A stretch of DNA of 64,000 nt, taken from an uncultured Formosa sp. GTDB lineage: Bacteria > Bacteroidota > Bacteroidia > Flavobacteriales > Flavobacteriaceae. The notes under the pieces are model-generated. The model was given only the letters and a program-made list of their open reading frames with translations. It was not told the DNA's origin and made no database searches. Made by a program: the position numbers and the translations under genes. Where the stretch lies: positions 1-64,000 of the forward strand of contig NZ_CANMTH010000010.1 in the NCBI RefSeq assembly GCF_947500765.1. Reading direction: 5' to 3'. Shown here in pieces: positions 19,804 to 29,012 of the stretch. The number at the start of each line of letters is the position of its first letter. Within the stretch, counting starts at the first letter, position 1.

Positions 19804-21369
19804 TTAATATCCTAGGTTTTGTTCAGTGACAAGAGGATTGTTATCCATTTCTGCTTGAGGAATAGGAAAATATTCTCTTCCTGTTACATAACTTCCAAAT
19901 TCTGGATCTCTAGATTTTAACCACTCTAGTTTTGAAGAATCTTGTAGCCATCCCCAACGACGTATATCATCAAATCTATGTCCTTCTAACGGAAATTCTA
20001 AAAAGCGTTCATGCGCAATCTGATCCCTCATTTGTTGTTGACTCATTGCTGGTTTTGTGATATATAAATCAGGTAGATTAGCACGATCTCTAACTTGTTG
20101 AATATATCCATATGCTACATCTGTTTGACCTAATTCATTTAAACATTCTGCATACATTAATAAAACATCTGCGTAACGCATAATACGTTCGTTAATTCCT
20201 GATCTCCAATCATATTCATCAGCTCTACTCCCATCTGAATTTTGATATTTTGCAACAAATAGATCATTTAAATAAGACTCATTGGCTCCATAATGTGTTG
20301 CAAAATCAACTCCATATAACATCATACCACCTGGTTTATTATAAAAAATAGTAGCATCTAACCTAGGATCGACTTGTCCGTCTATAGTTGCTTCAATATG
20401 ATAATCGTCAAATAAAATTCGTGTTGGCTGGGCATCTGTAAACCCAAATGTTGGTGGACCATAGGTAATTGCTCGTGCAGAAGTTTTACCCCAACCTGAC
20501 GCAGGAGCTCCTCCCCAGCCTAGATCTACTCCACCTGCTTCTCTACTAAATTGGATCTCGAATATAGATTCTTGATTATTCTCATTATATAAAGTAAAAT
20601 TATCTTGATAGTTCGCGACTAATTCATACTCTCCTGAATTTATAACGTACTCGAAGGCTGTTTTAGCTGCCGAAAAATCACCAATAAATAGATATGCTTT
20701 TCCTAGATAGGCCATGGCAGCACCTTTAGTTGCTCTCCCTACTTCACCTGAATCTAAACCTGAAACATAATCGTAATTATTAGGTAAAAGTTGTTCTGCT
20801 ACCTGAAAATCTGTTATAACTTGTTCCCATCCTTCTTCTTGAGTTCTTTGTTCATGATAAATTTCTGTACTCAGCAAAGGTAATGGCACATTTTTAAACA
20901 GATTTACTAAGTGAAAAAAGTAAAGCCCTCGTAGAAAATATGCTTGTCCTAACACTCTGTTTTTAAGCTCCCCATCCTCCATCTCTATTCCTGGAACATT
21001 TTCTATAACCTGATTTGCTCTATAAACACCTTGATAAAACGTTTCAAAAGCCCATCCATAAATTGAAGCATCTGCAACACTAGAATTAAAACGACCTACG
21101 TTTGCCATAGCACCCCACGGACTATTACTTTTGGTTCCGTCACCCTTTAAATCTAATAAAAGTGGAGTACTTCTCATATAAGACCCATCGGTTAATAAAC
21201 TTCCATAAACGGCATTTACACCTTCTACAGCATCCTTATCATTTTGCCAAAAATTATCGGCTGTTTCAAAGTTTGGATCTGTTTGATTCAAATCAGAATC
21301 ACTAACACAACTAGTAGCTATTAATATAGAAGCTACAGCTAGTGAATAAAATATATTTTTAGTTTTCAT
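19804..21369 (-). CDS. susD: SusD/RagB outer-membrane lipoprotein, arabinan locus
   Basis: This is a 521-residue SusD homologue with lipobox IATSC (Cys21). The TPR-like helical part (GQAYFLRGLYFFHLVNLFKNVPL) and the C-terminal RagB region (ERFLEFPLEGHRFDDIRRWG) are typical. It forms the surface lid of the SusCD complex and binds the glycan for import. It follows susC by 21 bases. Arabinan oligosaccharides are the inferred ligand because all downstream enzymes act on arabinose linkages. Confidence 0.96.
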   Translation of the reverse strand: MKTKNIFYSLAVASILIATSCVSDSDLNQTDPNFETADNFWQNDKDAVEGVNAVYGSLLTDGSYMRSTPLLLDLKGDGTKSNSPWGAMANVGRFNSSVADASIYGWAFETFYQGVYRANQVIENVPGIEMEDGELKNRVLGQAYFLRGLYFFHLVNLFKNVPLPLLSTEIYHEQRTQEEGWEQVITDFQVAEQLLPNNYDYVSGLDSGEVGRATKGAAMAYLGKAYLFIGDFSAAKTAFEYVINSGEYELVANYQDNFTLYNENNQESIFEIQFSREAGGVDLGWGGAPASGWGKTSARAITYGPPTFGFTDAQPTRILFDDYHIEATIDGQVDPRLDATIFYNKPGGMMLYGVDFATHYGANESYLNDLFVAKYQNSDGSRADEYDWRSGINERIMRYADVLLMYAECLNELGQTDVAYGYIQQVRDRANLPDLYITKPAMSQQQMRDQIAHERFLEFPLEGHRFDDIRRWGWLQDSSKLEWLKSRDPEFGSYVTGREYFPIPQAEMDNNPLVTEQNLGY

Positions 21370-21390
21370 CTTGTTTAATTTTATATAATA

Positions 21391-24300
21391 TTAAAAGTCT
21401 AACTGTACACCTAGTGCAAGAGTTCTTGGGTTTGGAAAAGATCCAAATTCAAAAGCTCTATTAAATAATCCATCACTAATAAAATCTGGATCATAACCGC
21501 TATAATCAGTTATTATAAATAAATTCTGCCCTGAAACATAAACTCGGGCTCTTTTAAACACCTGCGGGGCTAACGGAATATTATATCCTAATTCAAGACT
21601 TTGCAATCTAATATAATCTCCATCTTCAATGAATCTATCTGAAACTCTATTATTACCATTTGGATCACCAATAACAGGTCTTGGTACATTTGTATTGGTA
21701 TTAGTTGTTGACCAATAATTTAACATATCTGTGGAACTATTAACTAAATCTCCAAGCATTAGATTTTGGTAGGTACCATTATAGATCTTGTTTCCTGCTG
21801 CTCCTTGAAAGAAACAAGAAATGTCAAAATTCTTATAACTGGCACTTAAATTTAAACCATAATTAAGTTTAGGAATTGACGAACCTTGGTATGTTCTATC
21901 TGAATCTGTAATTAGACCATCACCATCAATATCCTTAAATCTAATATCTCCTGGTGCTGCTCCTGATTGGAAAGCATGACTATTTATTTCTTCTTGTGAC
22001 TGAAAGATGCCATCTGTTTCGTAAACATAAAGTTCTCCTGCTGACCGACCAACTTCAGTTCTACTAACTCCTGATGAAATTGGGGTATCGTCAACACCTA
22101 TCTTCAAAACCTCATTCTTTAAAGTTCCTAAATTGGCTGAAATATTATAACTAAAATCCTTTTTACTATCTCCATAACTCAAAGTAAATTCTACACCTGT
22201 ATTTTTAATAGTACCGGCATTAGTAGTTAACAAAATAGGATAAGCCCCAGAAGAATAAGGAATAGGAATATCTGCTAATAAATCTGTAGATTGCTTCATG
22301 AAATATTCAGCAGTAAACTGTAATCTGTTATTAAACATTCCAAATTCTGCAGCTATGTTGCTTGACTCTGTATCTTCCCATTTAATATCGGAATCCACAA
22401 CCTTTACAACGGTTGTACCTGATGCAATTTCATTTCCAAAATCATAACTTGCAAAAGGGTTTAGATTTAATGCAAATTCATATAAACCGATAGTATTATT
22501 ACCTAACTGTCCATAACCTCCTCTTATTTTAAAAGTATTCCACCAATCTGGCAAGTTAATATCATTATGAATTTTCCATGCCCCTGATACCGAAAAGTAA
22601 TTACCTGAATTATTTTTTTGTGCAAATTTAGAAGACTTATCCTGTCTAAAATTCGCTGTAATTAAATATCTATCATCATAGGTATAATCAAATCTTCCAA
22701 TATATGATTTATAAGTTTCTTCAGATTCATATTCAGAAGCATCTCTATTATCTGCATATTCTAAATGTGCTATAGTTCCCGAAGCATAACCCGTACCACT
22801 TGCTCTAAGTTCATAATAATTGTTTCGTTCTTGAATCATACCTCCTAATAAATTAAACTTATGTTTTTCATTCAAATCAAAATCATAAGTCAGTAAATTA
22901 TTTAGAATCGTTCTGTTAGTATGTCCACTTGTTACATTTAAACGTGCCTCCTCAGCTGTGGTAATATAATACCAGCCTAAATCACTTTCAGGATTGTAAT
23001 ATCTAGTATCCCAATTTGTTCTATCAGCACTAACACTTAACTTATACTTTAAACCTTTAAAGATTTCGTATTCTCCCCAAGCATTTCCTACAAAACGATT
23101 TCTTTTATTCTCATTAGTAATTAAATTATTAAATCCAATTACGTTTAAAGAAATGGCACGTTGTGTAATACCGTCTGTACCGCCATAACCTCCTAATCTA
23201 TTCGAATCATAAACCGACATAGTTGGAATAGCTTGTAATAAATTAATTATAGAACTCGTACCTGCATTATATTCGTTAAAACTTTCCTTATCAGATAAGG
23301 AATAAGAGAATTTAGATCCATATTTAAAATTCCCTTGTTTGCCGTTTAAACTCATAGTAGCAGTATAACGTTCATAGGCCTGTGGAGTTTTTAAATACCC
23401 AGAATTTTTAAAGTAATCTAGATTCACATTATAATTTATTGCCTCCGTTCCACCACTTAGGTTTAATGTATGGTTTTCTAAAATTCCAGTTGTAAAAGCT
23501 TCATCTTGCCAATCAGTATCAACATTATCAATATAAGAAGCATTTCCAGGGTAATTAGCTGGAGAAGTTGGCACGCCTAAACCTTGGTTATTTGCGTTTA
23601 TTTCGGCCGTTCTAACAAGTTCTTGATATTCCTCTCTATTTGCTAAATTATATCTCCTATTTTGAGGAATATTTTGGAAACCAGTAGTTGTTTTATAACT
23701 AACATCTAATTTTCCTTGTCTTCCTTTTTTTGTTGTAATAATTACTACACCGTTTGCGCCACGAGCTCCATAAATAGCAGCAGAAGACGCATCTTTTAAC
23801 ACCTGAATAGACTCGATATCTCCTGTTGCAAAATCATAAGGATTGTCAACAATCACACCATCTATTACAAATAAGGGATTATTATTTCTAAAAGAAGTTA
23901 TTCCTCGTATTTTTATATTGACAAATCCTCCTGGTTCTCCCGAAGATTGTACTGTTACACCAGGTGCTTGACCTTGAAGCATTTTGGCAACATCATAAGA
24001 AATTGTTTTTTTAGCATCCCCTACATCAATTACGCTCACAGACCCCGTTAAATCAGACTTCTTTTTTGCTCCATATCCAACCACAACTACTTCGTCTAAC
24101 GCCGCAATATCATCGACCATTTTCACATTAATAACTGATTGATCTCCCACTACAATTTCCTGTTGTTTGTAGCCTAAAAATATAAATACTAGTACATCTC
24201 CAGTAGTTGCTTTCAACGAATAGTTTCCATCAAAATCTACTACTGTTCCATCAGCACCTCCTTTTAATATAACATTAACACCGGGTAGTACCATTCCTTC

Positions 24301-24441
24301 TGTTGCAGAAGTTACAGTTCCAGTTATGGTTTTCTGTTGGGCATACATTGTTGCCGAAAACAACATAATAGTCATCACGCAATAGAACTTCGAAAGTCTT
24401 AAGTTTGAATGATTACCAATAAAAAATTTGGTTTGTATCAT
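21391..24441 (-). CDS. susC: SusC TonB-dependent outer-membrane transporter, arabinan locus
   Basis: This is a 1016-residue SusC protein. After the signal region (cleavage near MYAQQ) comes a carboxypeptidase-D-like domain (TITGTVTSATEG to about residue 110), the TonB-box/plug with VVVGYGAKKKSDLTGSV and IKIRGITSFRNNNPLFVIDG, then the 22-strand barrel ending LGVQLDF. It has no STN domain, so it is not expected to signal to an anti-sigma factor, in line with control by AraR. It is the first gene of the long arabinan operon. Confidence 0.96.
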   Translation of the reverse strand: MIQTKFFIGNHSNLRLSKFYCVMTIMLFSATMYAQQKTITGTVTSATEGMVLPGVNVILKGGADGTVVDFDGNYSLKATTGDVLVFIFLGYKQQEIVVGDQSVINVKMVDDIAALDEVVVVGYGAKKKSDLTGSVSVIDVGDAKKTISYDVAKMLQGQAPGVTVQSSGEPGGFVNIKIRGITSFRNNNPLFVIDGVIVDNPYDFATGDIESIQVLKDASSAAIYGARGANGVVIITTKKGRQGKLDVSYKTTTGFQNIPQNRRYNLANREEYQELVRTAEINANNQGLGVPTSPANYPGNASYIDNVDTDWQDEAFTTGILENHTLNLSGGTEAINYNVNLDYFKNSGYLKTPQAYERYTATMSLNGKQGNFKYGSKFSYSLSDKESFNEYNAGTSSIINLLQAIPTMSVYDSNRLGGYGGTDGITQRAISLNVIGFNNLITNENKRNRFVGNAWGEYEIFKGLKYKLSVSADRTNWDTRYYNPESDLGWYYITTAEEARLNVTSGHTNRTILNNLLTYDFDLNEKHKFNLLGGMIQERNNYYELRASGTGYASGTIAHLEYADNRDASEYESEETYKSYIGRFDYTYDDRYLITANFRQDKSSKFAQKNNSGNYFSVSGAWKIHNDINLPDWWNTFKIRGGYGQLGNNTIGLYEFALNLNPFASYDFGNEIASGTTVVKVVDSDIKWEDTESSNIAAEFGMFNNRLQFTAEYFMKQSTDLLADIPIPYSSGAYPILLTTNAGTIKNTGVEFTLSYGDSKKDFSYNISANLGTLKNEVLKIGVDDTPISSGVSRTEVGRSAGELYVYETDGIFQSQEEINSHAFQSGAAPGDIRFKDIDGDGLITDSDRTYQGSSIPKLNYGLNLSASYKNFDISCFFQGAAGNKIYNGTYQNLMLGDLVNSSTDMLNYWSTTNTNTNVPRPVIGDPNGNNRVSDRFIEDGDYIRLQSLELGYNIPLAPQVFKRARVYVSGQNLFIITDYSGYDPDFISDGLFNRAFEFGSFPNPRTLALGVQLDF

Positions 24442-24478
24442 ATTAGAATAATTTAAAGTTAGTTTTTAGTTTGCTTTG

Positions 24479-24511
24479 CAATATTAACAAGTGTTAATAT
24501 TACACTTCCAA
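24479..24511 (-). promoter_or_regulatory. susC promoter candidate overlapping an AraR operator
   Basis: On the minus strand TTG (24509-24511), a 22-base spacer and TAATATTG (24479-24486, one mismatch to TAnnTTTG) form a plausible promoter. The AraR-type dyad lies wholly between the two boxes, so a bound repressor would block polymerase. Confidence 0.5.
24489..24507. promoter_or_regulatory. AraR operator candidate before susC
   Basis: AAGTGT (24489-24494), spacer TAATATT and ACACTT (24502-24507) form the same dyad as before araB, with the same 7-base spacing. The centre is 57 bases upstream of the susC ATG. Confidence 0.7.
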
Positions 24512-24600
24512 AGAAAATGAAGTTTTTTCGTTTATCCAAATTATTTTATGCTTTTTTTAAGAAAAAACAACAATAAAACTCTTTTTTATACAATATTAAC

Positions 24601-24619
24601 AATTGTTATTTTTACACTT
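24601..24619. promoter_or_regulatory. AraR operator candidate before araR (autoregulation)
   Basis: AATTGT-TATTTTT-ACACTT keeps the spacing and one perfect arm, with one base changed in the other arm. It lies upstream of the araR -7 box and about 110 bases from the susC-side dyad, so the two could act on both divergent genes or loop together. Confidence 0.6.
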
Positions 24620-24658
24620 AATAATGTTATTGAATTATGAATTACAGCTTGTATTCAA

Positions 24659-24666
24659 TATATTTG
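24659..24666 (+). promoter_or_regulatory. -7 box (TATATTTG) of araR
   Basis: TATATTTG matches TAnnTTTG exactly, 29 bases before the araR ATG, identical to the araB box. No TTG stands at 17-23 bases upstream; the nearest (24630-24632) is 26 bases away. Confidence 0.5.
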
Positions 24667-24695
24667 TAGTTTTAAATACATAAAAAGAATATTTA

Positions 24696-25385
24696 ATGCT
24701 AAACGATTATAGTAAAGAAGACAAAGTTTTGTTGGCCGTAGATTGTATAATTTTTGGATTTGATAATGACGATTTAAAGGTCCTTTTAATTCAAAGAAAT
24801 TTTGAACCAGAAAAAGGCAAATGGTCATTGATGGGTGGATTTTTGAAAAAAAATGAAGTATTGGATGAAGCCGCAAGTCGTATTCTTAATACCTTGACAG
24901 GAATGAACGAGATTTATATGGAACAATTATATTCATTTAGTGAAGTTGATCGTGATCCTGTAGAAAGAACTATTTCGACATCATATTATACTATAATAAA
25001 TATTGAAAAATACAATGAAGAACTTATTGAAAATTATAATGCAAGATGGTTTAGCATGTCCAATGTACCTCATTTAATTTTTGATCATAACATAATGCTT
25101 GACAAAGCAATAAAAAGATTACGAAGGAGAACATCCATTAATCCAATAGGTTTCGAACTTTTACCAGAAATGTTTACTATGCGACAACTTCAAAAATTAT
25201 ATGAAGCCATTTTAGACAAAAAATTAGATAAACGCAATTTTATTAATAAAATAAATTCTATGGATATATTAATAAAATTAGATGAAAAAGATATGACCTC
25301 TTCTACGAAGGGATCATATCTCTATAAATTTGATCGAGAAAAATATGACAAGAAAAAAGTAAATAATTTTTATCTTAAATTATAA
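24696..25385 (+). CDS. araR: AraR, Nudix-type transcriptional regulator of arabinose use
   Basis: This 229-residue protein has an N-terminal Nudix-like domain (about 10-140) and a C-terminal winged helix (about 150-225, MFTMRQLQKLYEAILDKKL then RNFINKI), the NrtR-family layout. The Nudix box from Gly48 keeps Glu54, Arg62 and Gly69, but the metal-binding REuxEE core is replaced (Arg-Ile-Leu-Asn-Thr-Leu), so it should not hydrolyse nucleotides. Bacteroides AraR of this family is a repressor released by L-arabinose. Position opposite susC and the repeated dyads support the same role here. Confidence 0.92.
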   Translation: MLNDYSKEDKVLLAVDCIIFGFDNDDLKVLLIQRNFEPEKGKWSLMGGFLKKNEVLDEAASRILNTLTGMNEIYMEQLYSFSEVDRDPVERTISTSYYTIINIEKYNEELIENYNARWFSMSNVPHLIFDHNIMLDKAIKRLRRRTSINPIGFELLPEMFTMRQLQKLYEAILDKKLDKRNFINKINSMDILIKLDEKDMTSSTKGSYLYKFDREKYDKKKVNNFYLKL

Positions 25386-25397
25386 ATACTACCTAAT

Positions 25398-26051
25398 TTA
25401 ATTTCCCTTTTTATAATCTTCTAAAAATTTAACTAAACCACTGTCTGTTAAAGGATGACTTAATAAACCTTTGATTGATGATAAAGGTCCTGTCATAACA
25501 TCTGACCCTAATTTTGCGCAATCAATTACGTGCATAGTATGACGTACAGATGCTGCTAAAATTTGAGTTTCGAAACCGTAGTTATCGTAAATTTGTCTAA
25601 TTTCTGCTATAAGTTGTAATCCATTTGTAGAGATATCATCTAATCTTCCGATAAAAGGAGACACATAAGTAGCCCCTGCCTTTGCAGCTAATAAGGCCTG
25701 TCCTACAGAAAACACTAAAGTTACGTTTGTTCTGATACCTTTATCTGAAAAATATTTACAAGCTTTAATACCGTCCGCAATAATTGGTAATTTCACCACA
25801 ATTTGAGGATGAAGTTTTGCTAAGGCTTCTCCCTCTTTAACCATACCTAAAAAATCTGTTGAAATTACTTCTGCACTTACATCACCTTCAACAATTTCAC
25901 AAATCTTTTTGTAATGTGCTATAATGTTATCTGCTCCTGTAATCCCTTCTTTTGCCATTAATGATGGATTTGTAGTAACACCATCTAAAACCCCTAATTC
26001 TTGGGCTTCTGCAATATCATCAAGGTTTGCTGTGTCTATAAAAAATTTCAT
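25398..26051 (-). CDS. tal: Transaldolase (small TalB-independent, FSA-like subfamily)
   Basis: This 217-residue TIM-barrel enzyme belongs to the short transaldolase/fructose-6-phosphate aldolase group. It starts MKFFIDTANLDDIAEA, has GVTTNPSLMAKEG and the Schiff-base Lys87 in IVVKLPIIADG. ATYVSPFIGRLDD is also conserved. It starts 10 bases after tkt in one operon, supplying the other non-oxidative pentose phosphate step. Transaldolase is favoured over aldolase by the context. It converges with araR across 12 bases. Confidence 0.93.
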   Translation of the reverse strand: MKFFIDTANLDDIAEAQELGVLDGVTTNPSLMAKEGITGADNIIAHYKKICEIVEGDVSAEVISTDFLGMVKEGEALAKLHPQIVVKLPIIADGIKACKYFSDKGIRTNVTLVFSVGQALLAAKAGATYVSPFIGRLDDISTNGLQLIAEIRQIYDNYGFETQILAASVRHTMHVIDCAKLGSDVMTGPLSSIKGLLSHPLTDSGLVKFLEDYKKGN

Positions 26052-26061
26052 ATGTTTCGTA

Positions 26062-28098
26062 TTATACTGTTTTTAAATATTCTAGTATTTGTTTGCTCAC
26101 TTTTTCACCCGTAAAACCAAATTTATCATCTAATACGGTGGATGGTGCTGAGTACCCAAAATGCTCTAACCCGAACACTTTTCCGTTGTCTCCAACCAAT
26201 CCTTCCAAATTTACTGGCAATCCTGCTGTTAAACCAAATAATGGTTTATTTTTAGGAATGACGCTATTTTGATAAGTTTTTGATTGCAATTTGAAAAGCC
26301 CTTCTGAAATTATTGAAGCAATATTTACTTTCAATCCATTTTCAGATTCTAAAATTTCTGTAGCTTCAATTAAAGTAGCTACCTCTGAACCATTAGCTAT
26401 TAAAACCACATCAGGATCATCAACCTCTTTAATTAAATAACCTCCTTTTTCGGCTTCAAATGCATCATTATATCTTGACTTCTCTCGAGCTGGTAAATCT
26501 TTAATTCCTTGTCTAGATAATATCAAACCTGTTGGTGTGTTTTTGTTTTCTAAGGCCATTTTCCAAGCAACATTAGTTTCTGCTGAATCTGCGGGGCGTA
26601 AGGCCAAAAAACTTGGGTTTCCTCTATGGTTTTTAAGTTTTTCTAACAATCTAAGTTGTGCTTCTTGCTCCACAGGTTGGTGTGTTGGTCCATCTTCTCC
26701 AACTCTAAAGGCATCATGCGTCCATACATATTTCACACCTAGTTCTTGAATACAACTTAAACGAATGGCTGGTTTCATATAATCTGAAAACACGAAGAAT
26801 GTAGCCACAACAGGGATAATACCACCATGTAACGCAATACCATTGGCAATACATGCCATAGTTAATTCGGCAACACCAGCTTGTAAAAATGAACCTGTGA
26901 AATCACCTTTTTTAATGGCTTGTGTTTTCTTTAAAAATCCATCTGTTTTATCACTATTTGATAAATCTGCAGAAGACACAATTATATTTTCTACGTGTTC
27001 CGCTAAATAACCAAGAACACCTGAGGACGCAGCTCTTGAGGCTAATCCTGCTTTATGCGTGATAGATTCAAAATCTAATTCTGGTAATGATCCTGAAAGA
27101 AAGAAATCTAATTTTTCAGCTAATGATGAATTGTTTTTTCTCCAAAGATTAATTTCAGATTTCTTATCTGACGCTTGTGCTGTTTTGGCTGCTATTATAT
27201 CTTTATAAAATGTGCTAACATCGTCAAAAATATCAAAAGGAGATTCGGGATTTGCACCTAAATTTAATAAGGTCTTTTTGTAATCTGCCCCTGTATGACC
27301 AATAGGCTGACCGTGAAGTTCACAATGCCCTTCAAATATACTGCCATCGACAGCTACACAACCTTTCCCCATAATGGTTTTACCAATAATTAAGGTTGGT
27401 TTTTCTGTTTCGTTATTGGCCTCGGTTAATACTTTTCTAATCTCGTCATGGTTATGTGCATCAATAGTAAAGACCTTCCACCCCCATGCTTTGTACTTCA
27501 TGGCAGTATCTTCACTTGTAACTTCGTCTGTAGAAGTTGACAACTGAATATCATTAGAATCGAAAAACATAATGAAATTACTTAAGCCTAAATGGCCTGC
27601 AATTCGTCCTGCTCCTTGAGAGATTTCCTCTTGAATACCACCATCAGAAATGAAACCATATATTTTATGATTCATCCAATTACCAAAACGAGCTTGTAAA
27701 AACTTAGCAGCAATAGCTGCTCCAATCCCCATTGTATGACCTTGACCTAATGGTCCAGACGTATTTTCTATTCCTCTTTTCACATCTACTTCTGGATGAC
27801 CAGGAGTAATTGATTCCCATTGTCTGAAATTAGCAAGATTATCTTTTGTATAGTTTCCTAAAAGGTAATACTGAGCGTACATTAAAGTTGATAAATGGCC
27901 TGCATCCATAAAAAAACGATCTCTAAAGGACCATTCCATATCTGAAGGATCATAATTAAAAAATTCCGAGTATAAAATATGCATAAAATCTGCACCGCCC
28001 ATAGGTCCACCTGGGTGGCCTGAATTTGCTTTTTCTACCATAGTGACAGCTAATGCTCTAATATTATCTGCTGCTTCCTGATCAATTTTTTTATTCAT
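26062..28098 (-). CDS. tkt: Transketolase
   Basis: This 678-residue thiamine-diphosphate enzyme moves two-carbon units between sugar phosphates. The N-terminal NSGHPGGPMGGADFMH, the GPLGQGHTMGIGAAIA loop, the ThDP/Mg region ISDGGIQEEISQG and FRVGEDGPTHQPVEQEAQ are all typical. Length is full. It leads a tkt-tal operon with an AraR-type dyad about 50 bases upstream of the ATG, so it appears to be induced with arabinose to handle xylulose 5-phosphate made by AraD. Confidence 0.97.
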   Translation of the reverse strand: MNKKIDQEAADNIRALAVTMVEKANSGHPGGPMGGADFMHILYSEFFNYDPSDMEWSFRDRFFMDAGHLSTLMYAQYYLLGNYTKDNLANFRQWESITPGHPEVDVKRGIENTSGPLGQGHTMGIGAAIAAKFLQARFGNWMNHKIYGFISDGGIQEEISQGAGRIAGHLGLSNFIMFFDSNDIQLSTSTDEVTSEDTAMKYKAWGWKVFTIDAHNHDEIRKVLTEANNETEKPTLIIGKTIMGKGCVAVDGSIFEGHCELHGQPIGHTGADYKKTLLNLGANPESPFDIFDDVSTFYKDIIAAKTAQASDKKSEINLWRKNNSSLAEKLDFFLSGSLPELDFESITHKAGLASRAASSGVLGYLAEHVENIIVSSADLSNSDKTDGFLKKTQAIKKGDFTGSFLQAGVAELTMACIANGIALHGGIIPVVATFFVFSDYMKPAIRLSCIQELGVKYVWTHDAFRVGEDGPTHQPVEQEAQLRLLEKLKNHRGNPSFLALRPADSAETNVAWKMALENKNTPTGLILSRQGIKDLPAREKSRYNDAFEAEKGGYLIKEVDDPDVVLIANGSEVATLIEATEILESENGLKVNIASIISEGLFKLQSKTYQNSVIPKNKPLFGLTAGLPVNLEGLVGDNGKVFGLEHFGYSAPSTVLDDKFGFTGEKVSKQILEYLKTV

Positions 28099-28143
28099 CC
28101 TTTCAGAAGTTTATATTTATAAATTATAGTTCTTACAAATAAC

Positions 28144-28162
28144 AAGTGTTATTTGTACACTT
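28144..28162. promoter_or_regulatory. AraR operator candidate before tkt
   Basis: AAGTGT (28144-28149), spacer TATTTGT and ACACTT (28157-28162), flanked by AC and GC, give an extended ACAAGTGT-N7-ACACTTGC dyad. Spacing equals that of the other copies. A clean TAnnTTTG box was not found next to it. Confidence 0.7.
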
Positions 28163-28582
28163 GCAATAATACGCAAAAAATATATAACTTAAAAAAAAAC
28201 TTTTTTATTCTGAATTCCATCATCTTGAATAATTTAAGCCAGATGAATTAATTAAGAAATCTCCTTCCCTATTTCAAAAATGAAGCATTTTAAGTAATAA
28301 TTAGAAAGAATACAAGTTGTGGTGAAACTGATTCACCATAAGAAATACTCCAGTTTAAAAGTACTAGATAAACCCTATTCTAATTTATTAAGCCATTTTT
28401 AGTATAGTCTCAAAAAGTTTTTTATCCAAACGTTCCTGTTGAGACAATATCTTTTTAAAGTTCTATGTAATACTGAATTAAAAACATTATAACCTAATCA
28501 TAAATTTGGGGTTTCATTTAACAAAATCGATACTGAATTAAAAACTTCAATAACGGCTCTAGATTTTTCAGAAAGACTATCA

Positions 28583-28786
28583 TTTTTATCTTCATCAGTC
28601 ATTTAGGACATACCGCGACCATGAAAACTGTATTTACCGTAATCTTTTAACTCTTTACGTCAACAATAAAACACAGATAAAATATGTCCAAGTCTTCACA
28701 GACTTGCTTTACATTGTATTGGCATAACTTAATTCTGCAGCTTTTTGATTCATCTCTAATTTGTAATGTTTCTGTTTACTTCTCTT
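28583..28786 (-). pseudogene. Decayed IS3-family transposase orfA fragment
   Basis: Three minus-strand frames, read in turn, join into an IS3 OrfA-like sequence: KQKHYKLEMNQKAAELSYA, then NVKQVCEDLDI, then RKELKDYGKYSFHGRG. This matches the order helix-turn-helix, VCEELDI and RKEL-YG-SFxGxG found in IS3-family OrfA. At least two frameshifts plus in-frame stops break it, and similarity stops around MTDEDKN. No orfB or terminal repeats are visible, so this is an old dead remnant. Family assignment rests on motif recall only. Confidence 0.6.
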
Positions 28787-28984
28787 AATTGCTAAATTAA
28801 TAACTAGAAAACAAATTCTCTCAACTTTAAGTCTAGTCTAATGAAGTAATTCCAAATAACAACTACTCAACTTTATGTTAGGGTTAATGAAGGAAAAGGA
28901 AGTAATAACATTAATGCATTAAAGGTAAAATTGATTAATAGAAATAACCAAAAAATCATTCTAAATCAAAATAAAATAATACAG

Positions 28985-28992
28985 TATATTTG
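28985..28992 (+). promoter_or_regulatory. -7 box (TATATTTG) of the AraC-type gene
   Basis: TATATTTG matches TAnnTTTG exactly and lies 20 bases before the regulator ATG. No TTG is found at -33. Confidence 0.5.
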
Positions 28993-29012
28993 AGTACAAA
29001 ATCATCTTAAAA

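Larger units (their letters stand above)
28163..29012. other. Long non-coding stretch with transposase remnant
   Basis: About 850 bases without an intact gene. It holds a decayed IS3-type orfA (listed separately), a 15-base direct repeat TACTGAATTAAAAAC at 28471-28485 and 28531-28545 exactly 60 bases apart, and a minus-strand coding-like scrap ending LDKKLFETILKMA before a stop near 28392. Near its end lies the -7 box of the AraC-type gene. Confidence 0.5.

Noticed and set aside
24655..24876. Open frame antisense to the start of araR
   Set aside because: It lies opposite a well-supported gene and over its promoter; a shadow of the coding strand.
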